Shown piece after piece: positions 1 through 13,094 of a stretch of 64,000 nucleotides of DNA. This DNA comes from Torreya grandis (Eukaryota; Streptophyta; Pinopsida; Cupressales; Taxaceae). Location: assembly GCA_037957365.1 (NCBI GenBank), contig JARHVA010006310.1, forward strand, positions 510,001-574,000, read 5' to 3'. Below the pieces are notes generated by a model. The model had not been told where the DNA came from, made no database searches, and saw only the letters and a program-made list of their open reading frames with translations. The translations under genes and the position numbers were made by a program. Numbering within the stretch: the first letter of the stretch is position 1; every line of letters begins with the position of its first letter.

Positions 1-77
1 ACAGACCGTGAATGATGTTCTAACGGGGATAATTTTATACGGAATTCAACACTACCTACAGATTTGTCTTTCAGCTG
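1..77 (+). CDS. WSD1-type wax-ester synthase/DGAT, internal exon (5' part outside window)
   Basis: The window opens inside an exon. Read from base 2 it gives QTVNDVLTGIILYGIQHYLQ and then ICLSA, ending at a GTATGT splice donor at base 78. The TVNDV...YLQ stretch is typical of the junction between the acyltransferase domain and the C-terminal WS_DGAT_C (DUF1298) domain of plant WSD1 proteins, which join fatty alcohols or diacylglycerol to acyl-CoA at the ER. One base (G) is left over at the donor. The exon at 17,125 starts with two bases that complete a GAT codon, so the phases fit and the joined reading continues as ADGEKSLQDAY. The catalytic HHxxxDG motif would lie upstream and is not visible. 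What is seen: reading frame, donor, phase. What is inferred: that this exon belongs to the exons at 17 kb rather than to a neighbouring paralogue. Confidence 0.75.
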
Positions 78-1379
78 GTATGTTTAACTCTTATCTCTAC
101 ATAATTCACTTAATGTCAATGGAGTTCAGGTATTTTATGGGCCATCTTTTTCGTTGTAGGTGCCCTCTCTATTTTTATTTTTACTTTTTGGGATCAATGT
201 ACTATATAATTTTATTACATACATTATCTAAAAATTAGATGGTGGCTTGTATCTTTCGACCTAAAATGATATTAGATTTTTAAAAAAATTATGTATGATT
301 GTTTTCAAGTGTTAATTGGATTTTTTAATAAATTTGTCATTTTGTTTGATTGTTTTAAGTTATTTTTATTTCAATTATGTAAGTAAGTATAAATTTGTAT
401 AATATTATTATATAACTATTAGATTAAAACGATATTGTAAGGCTCGTGATAAGGATGTTTATTTTTAAATTAAAAATTAAAAAAATATATATCTTTTAAC
501 CTTGATTATTATATAAATAAGCTAAGGTTAAGTTTAATCAAATTCAATACATTTGTATCATACAAATCAAAAAGGACTAAGGCTGATTATTTTTGACGTG
601 AATGTTAAGCTTATGATAAGGCATATTGAGTGTTCTTCGATAAAGTTGTAAAGATTTTGGGAAACACTAATTTTGTAAATTTATAACTATGGATTTGAAT
701 CTCTTCCTTGCATTTTCACTGTTGGCTTTTAAAGTATAAACAAGTTTCTTCTAATCGTTTAAAGGGTTGAACCAAGGGGATTATATTTTCATGTATTTTC
801 TCTCAACATTTTAAGAGGCTTGTAGTAGGTTCTTAGAAACTTTGTTGACTATAAAAGTTTATTTTTAGGATATTTTGTTACGAAGAGAGATTAATATAAA
901 CAAAGTTTTGAATTTCAAAGCCTTGATATAAAAAAATATGAGTTTAATATTATTCAAAAAATAAATTCTAAAAAACAAAATGAAAAACTCTCAAAGTATC
1001 TTAAGTTGTGCGGTTGTAGATCTTTGAAAAAGTTGAAATTAATTAATAAATAACTCCCAAGTTGATGATATAAAATAGTTCATTGCGATGAATGAATGGA
1101 GGGTAAGAACCCTAGACAAAAGAGCAATAGAACACGATGACAAGCTTGTAGGTCAATGATAGTCCTGCCACTGCAGTTGTGACTACCATAGCATATCTCC
1201 TTGAAGTTAGGTTTTCCCTCTACCAATAGTATTATGGCATCAAATCTTTGTTTTGAAGCTAGTTCAAAATAGGGTTTTAGATATGTCTCCTTCAAGGATG
1301 CTTCTTGTTTCACAACTCTACTTGTTTTGGTTTCCCTGATAGTTTCCTGAAGTCTATATATCATCGAGCAATTGGATGA
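78..1379. other. AT-rich sequence with no recognised gene
   Basis: Mostly A/T-rich DNA with short poly-T and poly-A runs. A 94-codon open frame on the minus strand at 1,080-1,364 has no recognisable domain. It lies just left of the LINE remnant starting near 1,380 and could be more of that element or chance. Confidence 0.4.
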
Positions 1380-2512
1380 GATGCCAAAAGTAGAAATATC
1401 TCTCCCAGAGGTAAATGCCTTAATTTTAGATCTTCAATAATATGTAATTATTTATAGATTTAATGGATTCTAGCCTTGATCATAGGATCTATGTTAGTGG
1501 GTGTATTCTAATTAGACTAAGAAGTGTTTGATCCATTTATGTTCGAAGGGTTTCTTTGTATTTCAGTTTTTCTTCCTTAATTTTTTTCAAATATTTTTTG
1601 AGGAAGGCCCATAGTTTTGGCGTAGAGTTGGGCTCTTTATGACCCTTGGTTTTGAGGTTTTGGTCTTGATACTATTGTGGTGTCCAAAATGTCAGTTTAG
1701 ATTCGACTCCCAAATCTTCCTCTTCCCTTTTGGCACCTTTCAATGTGTGAAGTTATTGAAAATTCTTTGAGAAGATTCATCAAGATGTATTTTGAGAAAT
1801 TCAATCAAGGACTCCTCATCTATGCTCTCATTTGTGTGGAGGTGAATGTTAGCAAATCTCTACCACATAGAATGTAGTTAAAAAACAACTATTCCCTTTG
1901 GATCCAAGCTTTGGACTATGCAAACACTACATTTAGATGTCATTCTTTCCATCAAACTAGCCATATCCATGGCACATGCCCTCACATAAATAGATATAAG
2001 AAAAAAAAGGATCGTCCCATTAAATCTAAAAATTGGCAGCCATATGAGCATCTTCTTTTGAAAGAACAAGTCAAGGAAAAATCTACAAATGAACCAACAA
2101 AGAATTTCAGAACCGAAGCTATGGAAGAGACATTTGTGGAAGATATTGTTTTAGGTGGAGAAATTAGAAGATCACATGAATATGATACTTTTGATTCAGA
2201 TAAAGATCAAGCCCTAGTTGAACCCCAATTATATTCGGTTACTATTGTTATTCCTTGCTCACCTCTTACAGAGTTATGGACTGAAGTTTAAAAAATTATG
2301 GGTAAAATAAGGTGCTTTGAGATTGATGGATTTGGTATTCCGAAATGTATTTGTTATGGGCTTCTCTCTTATTTTTTGTTTTTTCCACCTTCGAAGCTAA
2401 TATAGCTTGATGTGGCTTAGCTTTGCAAGTGTAACTTTTCCACCCATTTTTTTGTACAACTAATATTTTACTATAATTTTTTATTAATAAATATACACTT
2501 TTCAATTAAAAA
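1380..2512 (+). mobile_element. LINE remnant: ORF1 (DUF4283 plus zinc knuckle) and 3' tail
   Basis: Conceptual reading on the plus strand, with a frameshift near 1,640 and stops, gives the order typical of plant L1-type ORF1. First comes IYRFNGF near 1,450, then a DUF4283-like core (VSKMSV, stop, IRLPNLPLPFW, near 1,680-1,735), then LWIQALDYANT and a decayed CCHC zinc knuckle FRCHSFHQTSHIHGTC near 1,925-1,975. The second Cys of the knuckle is Phe. Two in-frame TAG codons, at 1,698 and in the ATG-TAG pair near 1,877, stand where tryptophan is expected, as from TGG to TAG decay. An open frame continues at 1,911-2,291. The element then runs to a 3' end that closes with CACTTTTCAATTAAAAAAA near 2,512. 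ORF2 is missing between ORF1 and the tail, so this is an internally deleted or ORF1-only copy. Confidence 0.7.
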
Positions 2513-2639
2513 AATAACTCTGAAATTTCTACTTTAGTACACCATAAAAACTAACCCCAAAAATGGTATAAAAACTAATGATTAATAAAATTGAAGTTAC
2601 ATTTTCATTTAAAAAAGAAACATGAATAACTATTGTAAT

Positions 2640-3560
2640 GATAATTTAATTGATGATAACCTCTATGCAAGATGCCCCAACATATATGATGCCTCCTTTA
2701 AACTACTATTAGGAAAAGCCAAAGAAGTTATTTCTACTTCTCATTGAATTTTTTTCTAGAAAATTCATAGATGTCATATGTCCTCTTTGACAAAATTTTA
2801 TATGGAATAAAAATAATAATAAAAATACATTCCATTGCTGGGAAGAAATCATGCCTTTTAAACCAATAAGAACCTTGGGTTTAGGATGTCGATACCATGA
2901 ACAAGACTCATAAAGTCAACATATTTTAAAATTTAATCATGACCAAAATAGGTTTTGGAGCCAAATCATCGAAGACAAATATTTATATGCACAACAATTC
3001 ATAATATTATTCATATAGAATGCGTTTCCCCAGTGCTCCATTATTTGGAATTTCATCTTGGCTTATAAATCGTAAATTCTCCCTAGACTCATGTCGCAAG
3101 TGAAACATGTCAATAAGGGAATTTCTATAATGACGCACGATTGGATATTGTATGTTTATCCACCAATAGAGTTGAAAATATATTTTTGATTATGCTACAA
3201 AACTTTGGTGGCCTCTAGTTAGCAATCACTTAACAAAAATTGATGAATTTTGACACTAAAAGGAGTTGCCTTGGAAAAATTATATGGATGCAAAACATGT
3301 CAAAAAATCTACGACCCAAGCTACCTCCACTTCCGAATTTTATCTATCAAGGGATAGGAAACCTAGATATGAGAGCATAAATTCCAAGAGTTAGGTAACT
3401 ATAAAATCGACATATAAGGAAGGTTTATTGAATTATCAGATGTGGATTTTAAATTTTCATCATGATTTAAGGTTTGTATTATTTAAAGATTAAAATCTAT
3501 ATAGTCAAACTCATGGAGATGATGATAGTAGCATTAAAAACAATGCTCATAGTATATAAC
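2640..3560 (+). mobile_element. LINE ORF2 C-terminal remnant
   Basis: The plus strand reads, with stops and shifts, FIWNKNNNKNTFHCWEEIM followed by a GLG motif, then WSQIIEDKYLYAQQF and IIWNFILAYKS. This is the order of the post-RT region of plant LINE ORF2 proteins (FxW...GGLGxRD...KxLWR...W..I...KYL...WK.I). Many lesions are present. It begins about 130 bp after the 3' tail of the preceding LINE fragment, so it is a separate insertion or a rearranged part of the same one. Confidence 0.5.
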
Positions 3561-4980
3561 TGTCCCTTATTAAGAAATGGTGTCTTTAGGTGAGTGAAAT
3601 AATGGTTTGCAAAAGCATCATTGTTTTTTATGGCGGTATTATTTTAGGCGAGGTTTTATTGGCTGGATACAATATATCATCTATAGATGGAATAGATGTT
3701 ATTTATGAGCTATCATAACCTTTCTATAAATTTAATTGAAGGGATATTAAAAAGACTAATAAAATAATCAATTTATCAATTTGATATGAGAAATACCTTT
3801 GAATAAATTATTTCATTATTAAACCTTTTTTTAACATTATATTGTTATAAACATTCAAAAAAATTATTATTATTTTTTAAATATAATGAATGGCCACAAT
3901 AAGTACTCCACCAACATCGCTTCAATTATTTTGACACATTGTACTTGAATGTCACATAACAATAATGAAACTTCCATTCATTTTCCATCAATTTTAGGCC
4001 ACATGGAATCAATATATCTAACACAGTGTGCACTATGATTTTTCTATTTCCAACACATTCACATAACCTCAACTCCTTTTGAGTACTATTTATTTAATTA
4101 TTATACATCATTTTTTAATGTGTAGGTACTATTTATTTTTATATAATTATAATTTTAATTAGTATTAGAAATAATAAATAAATAAATATACAAAATAAAT
4201 AAATAAAATGAAATGAACCCATCATTTTCATCAATTCATTTGACATGATCGAATAATTATAAAATTACATATTTTCCATTCTCAATTATACATTTTTATA
4301 TATTAATATATCTATTATTTAACTCTATGCATAGTTTTTCTTTCTCGTATTTTATGTGTCTCTACTATAAACCAATATATCTTTGTAAAAGTAAACATCT
4401 GAAAATATGACTGTATATATTACTTTTGACGTTACGTACTTTAATTCTACTTACTTTAGAAAAATTATTATTTTTTGAAAATTGTGATACAATTCTTTAT
4501 AAATTATTTTATTTCGTTTGTTTATTTTATTTTATTTTTACATTTTCTAACTCCAAAAAAATGAATGATCCATTTGGAATACATTTCATGACCTGGACTT
4601 TCGGCTTCATAGTGCTTTTGACTTATATAAAATATTTTAGGCAACAATTTGGAATAATGTATTACCTTTGTAATTGGCCAAAATAAAGTATTTCAAAAGT
4701 TGCCCAATAGAAGGAAATATAAATATAATAAAAACCAACATTTTGTAACCAATTTTAAACTTTCGAATTTAAAAAAGCGGTTTATAAATTTAATAATTAA
4801 TAATTTATTCATTTTTTAAACTACACATTAATTAGTTAAAGTGGATTGAAAATTAAAAGGATGTTGACGAACATGAATTTATTATTAAGATGAATATTTG
4901 TGGATTCATGTGGAAAAAAAGGGACAAATCTTTCCTATAAATTCGAGTTTTGTTTTATCGAATAAAAGATGCATTCCTTG

Positions 4981-4986
<6 letters not shown>
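3561..4986. other. AT-rich sequence with no recognised gene
   Basis: Long runs of A and T, including short TAAATAAATA tracts near 4,170-4,205. An 86-codon open frame at 4,426-4,686 is low-complexity (F, L, Y-rich) and has no recognisable motif. I see nothing functional here. Confidence 0.4.

Positions 4987-5054
<68 letters not shown>
4987..5054. repeat. Compound microsatellite (TA)n(GA)n
   Basis: About 42 bp of TA followed directly by about 26 bp of GA. It borders the diverged LINE fragment that starts just to its right. Confidence 0.97.
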
Positions 5055-5425
5055 TGAATCATTGGAAAAAATCTCACTATTCATCTTCTTTTAGGTGTGT
5101 TTGTGAAATACATTTAACAAGCTAAATATAATGTAAACAAATATATCTCAATCCTACAGTAGTAAACAAGTACACATACGGAGAAAGTAAGCATTTTAGG
5201 AGATTAAATTGAAATAGCCCAAACTATTGAGGTATACACCATTGATGGTGATATAAACACTAACATTCTAAATAAACATTTTAACAGTAATTTAGATCTA
5301 AACTTTGGAGCTTGAATCATTTATAAGATTAAACGCCTTTCAATATTTTAATTTGTATTTTTAAAATTATTGTGATGATTGTTTTTTTTGATAAAATGTT
5401 TTATCTCACTTCATTCCTTATTTTA

Positions 5426-5479
<54 letters not shown>

Positions 5480-5840
5480 ATTTTATAGAAAAAATTGAGA
5501 ATGGTAATAGGTTTTCAACTTATAATAAGCTACTGTTCCATAAGTTTTCTAATAAATTTAATATTATTTTAATAAATAAATTATTATAAGATATTAGTAT
5601 AAGTTTTCTAATAAATTTATTATTATCCTAATAAATAAATTATTATAATGTATTAGTTTTAATATCTATAAGGTACATTTTATGTAAATATGGGCCCATG
5701 GTATCCCATAAATATCGGATGAATTCACGTGGAAACCCATTACTACAGGTGATTTATTAACAACAATTTACATAATGGCCTCTTAAGTCTCCTCAATGAA
5801 AAGTAGGCAATCAAAAGCCACCCATTCGAAACCATTTAAA
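5055..5840 (-). mobile_element. Diverged LINE RT fragment, same family as 7.6-9.4 kb
   Basis: Bases 5,060-5,400 align by eye with 8,310-8,640 (shared ATACATTTAA, GGAGAAAGT and ATTGATRGTGATAT words). Bases 5,490-5,840 align with 9,190-9,460. The minus strand at 5,690-5,770 reads NGFPREFIRYLWDTMGPYL, matching the RT finger motif (IDGFPCKF...LCDTMG) of the LINE at 9.2-9.4 kb. A (TA)n tract and deletions interrupt it. It lies outside the large duplication and is clearly older than the two copies of its relative. Confidence 0.6.
5431..5477. repeat. (AT)n microsatellite
   Basis: A near-perfect AT run of about 47 bp lying inside the diverged LINE RT fragment. Confidence 0.95.
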
Positions 5841-6985
5841 ATGACCAACTTTACAATAATATATATAAAATGATTTATTTATAATTACTTCTTTGCTAAT
5901 AATTGGTTTCCTTCCAAACTAAATATATTCATAAATTTAATTAATAATTCATTGACATTTATAAGAATGAACAAATTCTAATATAAAAATAAATTATAGG
6001 ATAGATTATTTTTCTATGTTTTTTTCTTTTTTAATATTTTTCACATATTAATATAGTGTATTACATTAGTTAATCATATAAAAAAAGTGAGAAAATGATA
6101 TCATGCTTTAAAATATAAATCAATCAAACTTGAAAACATTTATATACAAAACAAATAAATAAAAGAAGTAATTTTTTAAACAAAAAAAAATTGGAAAATA
6201 AATAAATAAATAAAAATAATATAAAATAAATTGAAAACAAACCAAAAATATCAGTAAGTAATCAGAGAAAAAAGAAGCATGGGTTTTGGAGGTGCAAGAT
6301 CATTTGGCCTATCAACCTATCCTTTCTAGTCACTTGCAGTAAGAGGGTCTGTAAGATTAGGTATTGTGTCACAATCATCAGCCTACATTGCATTACCATT
6401 ATCCTATAAAATATCATTCATATTGCGTGAAATTCAAATAGCCCAACAATGGATCATCATCCATCCATTAAGTCCACCACCAACATTGTCACTAGATTGA
6501 GAGCTATGATCTAGGGATAGAAAATATCAGCATGGGGGGAAATTGTGATGCCTACTAGGAGATCAAGTCCTCTCACCTTGTCCAAACCCATGGTCCTAGG
6601 GGAGACCAATGGAAAGGTGAGTATATAGTGACTTTGCTAACTACATACAAGGCACTAATCTAATGATCCAATAAATTAGAGTTGAGTCACCTCCGTATGA
6701 ACCTTTTTCTAATTGAACTTAAATCGAAAGCATGACATTATAAATGTCATTAAAATTTATATTTTAAAAAAAGCATTCATATAAAGTAACATGATTAAAT
6801 GTTACATCATTTTTGTCCCTTGATAGTTGAAAGATAATCTCAGATTGAAAAAATATCTTAGTATTATGTGTATGTTATATGAATCATGTTTGATTACCCT
6901 AAAAAAACCATCTTCCAAGTAAATATTTATGGACAAAATGATTGGAATAGGGTTTAAATTCACCACCAATCTAATTGGGCATGTT
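5841..6985. other. Unassigned sequence up to the duplication edge
   Basis: 5,841-6,250 is AT-rich with nothing recognisable. 6,260-6,620 has more balanced base composition (CCTAGGGGAGACC-type words) and may be the 5' part of a minus-strand LINE, but I could not identify a domain. Confidence 0.3.
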
Positions 6986-7559
6986 CTTTAATGATATCAA
7001 GTGATGGCAAATAGAATAAATAGAATGTGCCAAACCTAAGTACAACATATAGGGTGAAAATTGGAATCCTATGGTGGAAAATAATCCATATGAAGTGTGT
7101 GTATTTTTAATCTATGATAACATCCCACACTCTTTCAAACATTTTATTCCCAAACATGTTTAGTTGAATTTCCATCTGGTGTTGATAACATTAATAGTCA
7201 AATGTTACGTATCTAAAGGAGTTGATAACCTAGTTAGATTTTATACCAGTGAAAGGTCATCTCATCCACCAAATTATAGTTTTCTCACCATATAGATGGT
7301 GTCTAGCACCATTGTTTTTTAGATGCATATTAGGTATGACATTATGTATCTCTAAAATTGGTGCATGATCACTAGCCTATAACTAAATTTCATCCATTAG
7401 AATTGGACCAGGCACCCTCTTCCTATATTTATTATAAAATATATTAGAGATTACCTTAATTTCATTTGAAAACAACCATATGATTTAATCCATAAGACTA
7501 GATTAAACGGAACCTCATAGAAAGTAAGTACATGATACCACCAAAGAGAATTATACTTA

Positions 7560-9412
7560 AGAGAAAGCCAAAATCTATGTCCATCGCCATCCCAAATTAA
7601 GTTTATTTTCATTAATATCAAATTCTTCTAGATGATCTCTAAAAATATAATGCCACCAATGGTGACAGGGACATGTGTGAGAAATAAGGATTGGAAACTA
7701 AATAATTTCTACCCTACCTTGCCCATAGGAATGACTTATGTGATAAAATCCTATGTAAACATTTCTAGGATTTTTCACCTTCTAATGGACATATGATCCA
7801 TTTGAAACAAAAATCAAAACCTTGGATTTTTATGTCTAGAAGACTAATTTTTCCTATTGATTTTGGTTCACATAAGATATCCTTGTAAACTCTTTGGAAT
7901 AGTATACTACCTTTAGAATTGGCCCTCATAATTTTATTATGAAATCTTAGAAGGTGTCTAATTAGATGAACAATAAAAATGAGTAGCATCAAACAACTTG
8001 GAATAAAATTGATTTTTTTTTCTAAATAGAGTGTTTTATAAATATAATAAACAAACTATTACTCAACCTTTTTAACTACACAGTTCAAAAAATTAATGGG
8101 ATTGACTTGTATGCTAAAATGGATACAAAGGAACTTGAATTGCTCACTAGGCTAAATCCAATGCCATTTTTGCTTATGGAGCCAAGTGGGCAAGAGGGAG
8201 AAATATTTTTTATAACACTAAGTTTAATTCCATTGAATAGAAGATACAAAGGTAAAACAAAAAAATCAAGACATTCCAAGGAATTAGATATTTAAAAATC
8301 CTCTTAAGACAATGTGAGAAAGGTATCAGCAGAAAAAATCCCATTAACCATCTTATTTTATGAGTGTGCGAGTGAGATACATTTAATAAACCCTTTATAA
8401 TTATTGTATACTAACATATTGTTGAACCCCTTAGAAAAAAATGCTTACAAATAAGGAGAAAGTGAACACCCTTGGAGAAAAAATTTAAAAAACACAAACT
8501 TCTCATATTGGACACTATTGATAGTGATATATTAAAAAAACATCCTAAAAAGATTTAATAGTTTACAAACCTAGATCCAAATCATATAGCCTAAATCATT
8601 GTCAAGATAAAATTTATCTCAATCATATCATATGTGTAGACCCTCAAATGCTACTTCCAAAAAAATGACCACAATTTTATTATTTTAATTCACTTAATCA
8701 CTTTTGAACAAAGTGAATGAACCCATTTATTAACAACACATTCACCAAAAGCTAAAATCTACTTGCAATAACCAATATTGAGACTTCATTCAAAATTAAT
8801 CCTTTTAAATTAATATGGATGGTCTTCAAAATGTGTCTCATTTTTTCAAACACAATATTATAGCCCTATACATATGGGTTACGGGTCCACATGAGATGTT
8901 ATCCTCAAGGTGGGGTCATGATTATCTAATCATATTTAACGTTGTTATATATTCACCCTTAATGATTTGAGATTGATAGTAAAAAAAATATGTTTTGGTT
9001 GTACCATGATCACTATAGTGCATCAAGGTCTCATACCACCTTGTTGGATATTCACAAGTGGTTTTAGTCTCATTATAGAATTATATGAGCTACATATCAT
9101 ATAATTTTTCATGGCTGAAGTATCACCCAATACAATCTTTGTGACTAATAAAGGATGACATTAAGAAAGATCTTTATGAATGATTTTGTAAGATACATTA
9201 AGAAGTGTAATAGGTTTCCAACCTGTGTTAAGCTCCAAGTTCCCAATTTTTATAATGTAATCAATATTATATTGTTTAATAATTATTTCAAGGGTGTTGG
9301 TTTCTACATTTTCAACGTACACTCTATGTAAATCTATGCCCATAGTATCACATAAATATAAGATAAATTTACATGGAAACCCATCAATACCATGAGATTT
9401 ATCAATAGCCAT
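7560..9412 (-). mobile_element. LINE ORF2 remnant (reverse transcriptase to C-terminus), copy 1
   Basis: Reading the minus strand from 9,412 downwards gives the RT fingers (DKSHGIDGFPCKF, then GWKPITLLNVSYKI). Near 8,480 comes a palm segment LQGCSLSPYL, and near 8,330 the box that should be FADD reads FSAD. Then follow LECLDFF, FNGIKLS and a YLG-like segment at 8,085-8,279, and the C-terminal segment INLLDIKIQGYDFCFKW-like at 7,765-7,992. This is the order of a plant L1-type ORF2. The catalytic aspartate pair is broken and many stops are present, so it is dead. A stretch near 8,640-9,000 interrupts it. The endonuclease domain was not found. Confidence 0.75.
8650..9000. repeat. Possible insert within the LINE; similar sequence at 31,330-31,560
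   Basis: The RT reading is lost here between the fingers and palm. Words such as ATGGGTTACGGGTCCA, CCTCAAGGTGG and ATTAATCCTTT recur in similar order near 31,350-31,490 (ATGGGTTATGGGCCCA, CCTCCAAGATT). This suggests a dispersed repeat inserted in the LINE. The boundaries are uncertain. Confidence 0.3.
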
Positions 9413-9599
9413 TTACATAACGACCTTCTAGATATCCTTGATTAATAGTAGGAAATCACAAGCTAGCCATTACCTTTCAGTGAATCTAGAAAGAAGAACT
9501 TGAAGACATTAGGACAAAGCATTATATCTCTTAGGTATGGAAGGTAGATAAAAAAACATGCCATAGTAAAGGGAGACAAAATATTTTATAATATTTGAA

Positions 9600-10265
9600 A
9601 GAAGTACAAGATGAGTATCAACATCTTTTATACCTTTATGAGTGAGCTTACCAAAACCCTAAGTGATACCTAGTGGAAAATAGTAGGGTGGTAGTGGTGA
9701 CTACACTTACAGAGTTGAGGTGTCTTTGACAATGGATACAAGAGGAATATGGGCAAAGGTAACTACCTTCGTGGAGAATAAGAATATGAAAAAGGAAAAT
9801 GTAGGGGTAAATTAGCGATAGTAAGGTATTTTTTTTATATTTATATTTAGGAGAGAAAAATGATATGCATGTAGGATTCCATAAAAGGGATTTGAACACA
9901 TGTATGGTCCATAAGAGTGAACATGTAACAAAGGTACTAGTATCAAGAGAGACATTTTATGGAAAAGGATGGAAAGATCTTGAACCGATGAATATGACCC
10001 TTAGATTGTAAATCTGAAAATGGCATAGAAGGGTCTTAGTTATGTTTTACCATTTCATCATTTTGAGACTATTTCTGCTCTTTTGATGTTGTTGTTGTTG
10101 TTGTTGTTCTTGTTGTTGTTGTTGTTGTGTTGTGTTGTGTTGCATTTTGGTCTTTTTATAGGTAATATTTTATTTTTTATTTTATAATCACCATGTATGT
10201 TTAGTTTCATGCAATGGGTAGAATCCCTCTTTAAAACCCCTTTTTACCAATAATAAAAACACATT
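9600..10265 (+). mobile_element. Possible LINE 3' end (plus strand)
   Basis: The segment contains a TTG-rich tract and then a tail-like end, AACCCCTTTTTACCAATAATA, near 10,236-10,256. That resembles the ACC-TAATAAA tails of the other LINEs here. No coding remnant was recognised, so the assignment is tentative. The matching segment in copy 2 is at 43,000-43,680. Confidence 0.3.
10087..10142. repeat. (TTG)n/(TTGTG)n microsatellite, expanded in copy 1
   Basis: TTG units interrupted once by TTC, then TGTTG units. In copy 2 (about 43,517-43,545) the same tract is roughly half as long. Confidence 0.9.
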
Positions 10266-12430
10266 CTGTCAATTTCTTGGAATGGAACAAGATGAAACGC
10301 TCCTTGGAAGCCCCGATCTTTTATTTTCAATTAATACATATACACTTTATTTTGAGATCCTCGAGCTTTAAAGTGGTCCACTACATTAAGCTTATGTATT
10401 CATAAGGAAGCATGTTTTTTTTTAAATCACTTATAAAAAGAGATTACTTTAATTAATGTGAAACTAGAATAAATTAATGGTATTAAGCATCTTGAGCGTC
10501 ACAACTTAAGATAGTTGTTTGCTTCTCAAAGATGCATAAAAACAATGTATGATTAATGCTATTATCCCACCATTATATCCATCCAAAAGATTCACAAAGC
10601 CTACGTGTAAGGTTCAATTTTTAGTGATATATTTTTTAGTCCAACAGTGATGCAGATGAACAATTTTAAGATAAAATTATCGCTTAAAATTTTTTACTTG
10701 GAGGTAATCCATTAAACTTCAAATCCAATAAAACTTTTGGTAAGTTTCATTCACATATTTTATTATATTTATAAGGTTTTTTAAACAAGCATTACAAAAT
10801 TATTAACGAAAAGAGAAAAAATATAATTATCAAATTATTATATTTTATCATCTTTAAATTACACCTTGTTTGATTTATTTAATCCATGCATATTCTTATT
10901 TTTAAAAAATTATCTATTTATTTTTAAAATAATACAAATTATTTATATTTAATAATAATTTTACAATGAATTACATTCTTTATTAATTTCAAATTATGAC
11001 AATTGATCATTTATATTTCTTGCAGAGCACTATTCTAAAATTATTGGAAATTTGCATTCTATGTGACATGTAGAAAGAATACTCCCCTACGCAATGTTAA
11101 ATGTTTAACTCAATCCAAATGTGCAAATAAACAATAAAATATTTAACAATAATATGTAGTGTCATAATATATTATGAAATGGAGAATGCTGGCTTCTAAT
11201 CCAACTTGACATTTTGCTCTTATTGTATCTCATTTAACTATTGAATGATTTTCTCTTCGGGAACATGAGAAAAGAAAGATAGAAATAGATATATATATAA
11301 TAGTATGGGATACATTTAATCTTAAAATTTTAATTAAACCTTGATAATTTTATTTTATTTTTATTTCTATTAAAATTTATATAATTATTTGTTATATTAT
11401 AAAAATAATTTAATATAAAATAATTATTTAATACATTAAAATATTTAATTAAATTTTATAGTGAAAAAAAATCTAACTTACATTAACAAATATATTTATA
11501 TAAATATTAATTATATATTTATAGTTTTTTTAGAAGTTTAGTAAAAATATTTTTCTGTCTAAATATTTTTTTATTTTTATAATATCAATTGAATATATAT
11601 TAGATATCATTTTTTATAGATTGTCTTAATCTTAATTTTTTAAAAGTTAATAAATATTCTTAAAATTAATTGCTTATTAAAAAAACTTTGATTATTTTTA
11701 TGATAATCTCTTTACTTTGAGATGGGATCTTCAAGAATCAATTCAAAACTTAAAAATTAAATATCTGTGTTTTAGGTTGTAGTATTATTAAAATATTTCT
11801 TAGAAAATATAAATTTTTTGATTTTTTTTTTTTAGAAAATATATTTTTTTAAAATTTAAATCTAATATTTTTATGTATATCAAAATAAATAAGTAAACTT
11901 TTAAGCTTATTATTAATTATATAATATATTTTTTTAATTTTTTAAATAATATTTATTTATTTTTATTATTAATTTTTATTTAATCATTTTTATATAAAAA
12001 CTTTCTCGACTTATTATAATATAATTTTATATTTTATAATCTAAAATATTTGATAATAAATAATATCTTATTTAATTTAATTGCCATACATTAATGTGTG
12101 GTAGAATTAATTTAGAAATTATTTTGGTGCAAAGCTCTTGATCTTATTTTATATATAAGTAATATTTGATTCATTTATTATAAATTACTTAATTTTAAAT
12201 AAATTTTATAAATTAATTTCTTTTCACGGATGTAAAAGATTATTTTATATAAATTTTACAAATCAATTTAAATATTAAAAAGATTGCTGGTTTTAATTTT
12301 ATAAATTTAAATTATTATTTGTTTTATTTGAAACAATAATTTTTTAATTGTAATCAAAATTTTTTTAATTGAAAAGTGTTTATATTAAACCATTAAAAAG
12401 TACAAAGATGGAAGTGGGTACTAGGTTTTA
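10266..12430. other. Very AT-rich sequence with no recognised gene
   Basis: Long TA-rich stretches with poly-T and poly-A runs and no open frame of note. The stretch AATTGAAAAGTGTTTATATTAAACC near 12,370 is the reverse complement of the LINE tail words seen at 2,490 (ATACACTTTTCAATT), so another minus-strand LINE tail may end here. Confidence 0.35.
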
Positions 12431-12777
12431 GAAGGTATTCTCTCTTACCAGAGACCAACACAATGGATGGGACGCTTCGCTTCCTCCGCCAAACAAGTTA
12501 TAATCAATTTGAGTTCACTTTTATGTTACTTTTAAGTCGGATCTATTTCCGTTCACAATGTGTGTTTTGATGCAGCTGCTGCCCTGCCGGTCATTTAACC
12601 AAGAGCAATGGCAATGCAAGGGGAAGGACGGTGGAGAAGTTTAGACCATTAAATATTAGATTGTGACTAGATAATATCCTATTAGACCACGTGTACTGTT
12701 TTTTTACATCCACCAGAAAAAACACTGTTAGACTGCATGTACAGTAAACAGTGGACACGTTCAACGAAGTATATAAA

Positions 12778-13033
12778 TTACCTCAGTTTGATTAATTTAT
12801 AGTTCCCATAGCGGCTGTAAAGAAGGAATGGATCCACTTCATCGTACATGAGAATCGAGATATCCTTTGCTCAGGAGGAATACAAGCTTATCATACTGCA
12901 AGCACCTATTCCTGAACTTTGTCTGCGTGACTGTCAACTGGGATTCCATCTCAGCGTTTTGCTTCCTCATTTGCTGGATTGCACATGCACATCCATGGAT
13001 GGGATCCTTCAGAGTTGCAGTTGCTTCATATAA
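12778..13033 (-). pseudogene. LOB-domain (LBD) protein relic, second exon, copy 1
   Basis: After a TTTTAAG acceptor the minus strand reads LYEATATLKDPIHGC, then AIQQMRKQNAEMESQL. This matches the end of the plant LOB domain (VYEANARLRDPVYGC followed by a leucine/glutamine coiled-coil), a DNA-binding transcription-factor family. About 50 bp present in copy 2 (around 46,291-46,340) are missing here near 12,850. The frame therefore shifts and the C-terminus (PPDSTLQPIEDI in copy 2) is lost. Upstream, at 13.35-13.43 kb, is the decayed zinc-finger part. It lies on the strand opposite to the WSD1 exons, inside their presumed intron. The family match is strong; inactivity follows from the frameshifts and missing cysteines. 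Confidence 0.75.
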
Positions 13034-13094
13034 CTTAAAATAATAAGATAACAATAAAATGAAAGTTTATAGATTTCATCATATTCTCAGAATA

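Noticed and set aside
1080..1364. 94-codon minus-strand frame as a gene
   Set aside because: No domain or conserved start context; it sits beside a plus-strand LINE remnant.
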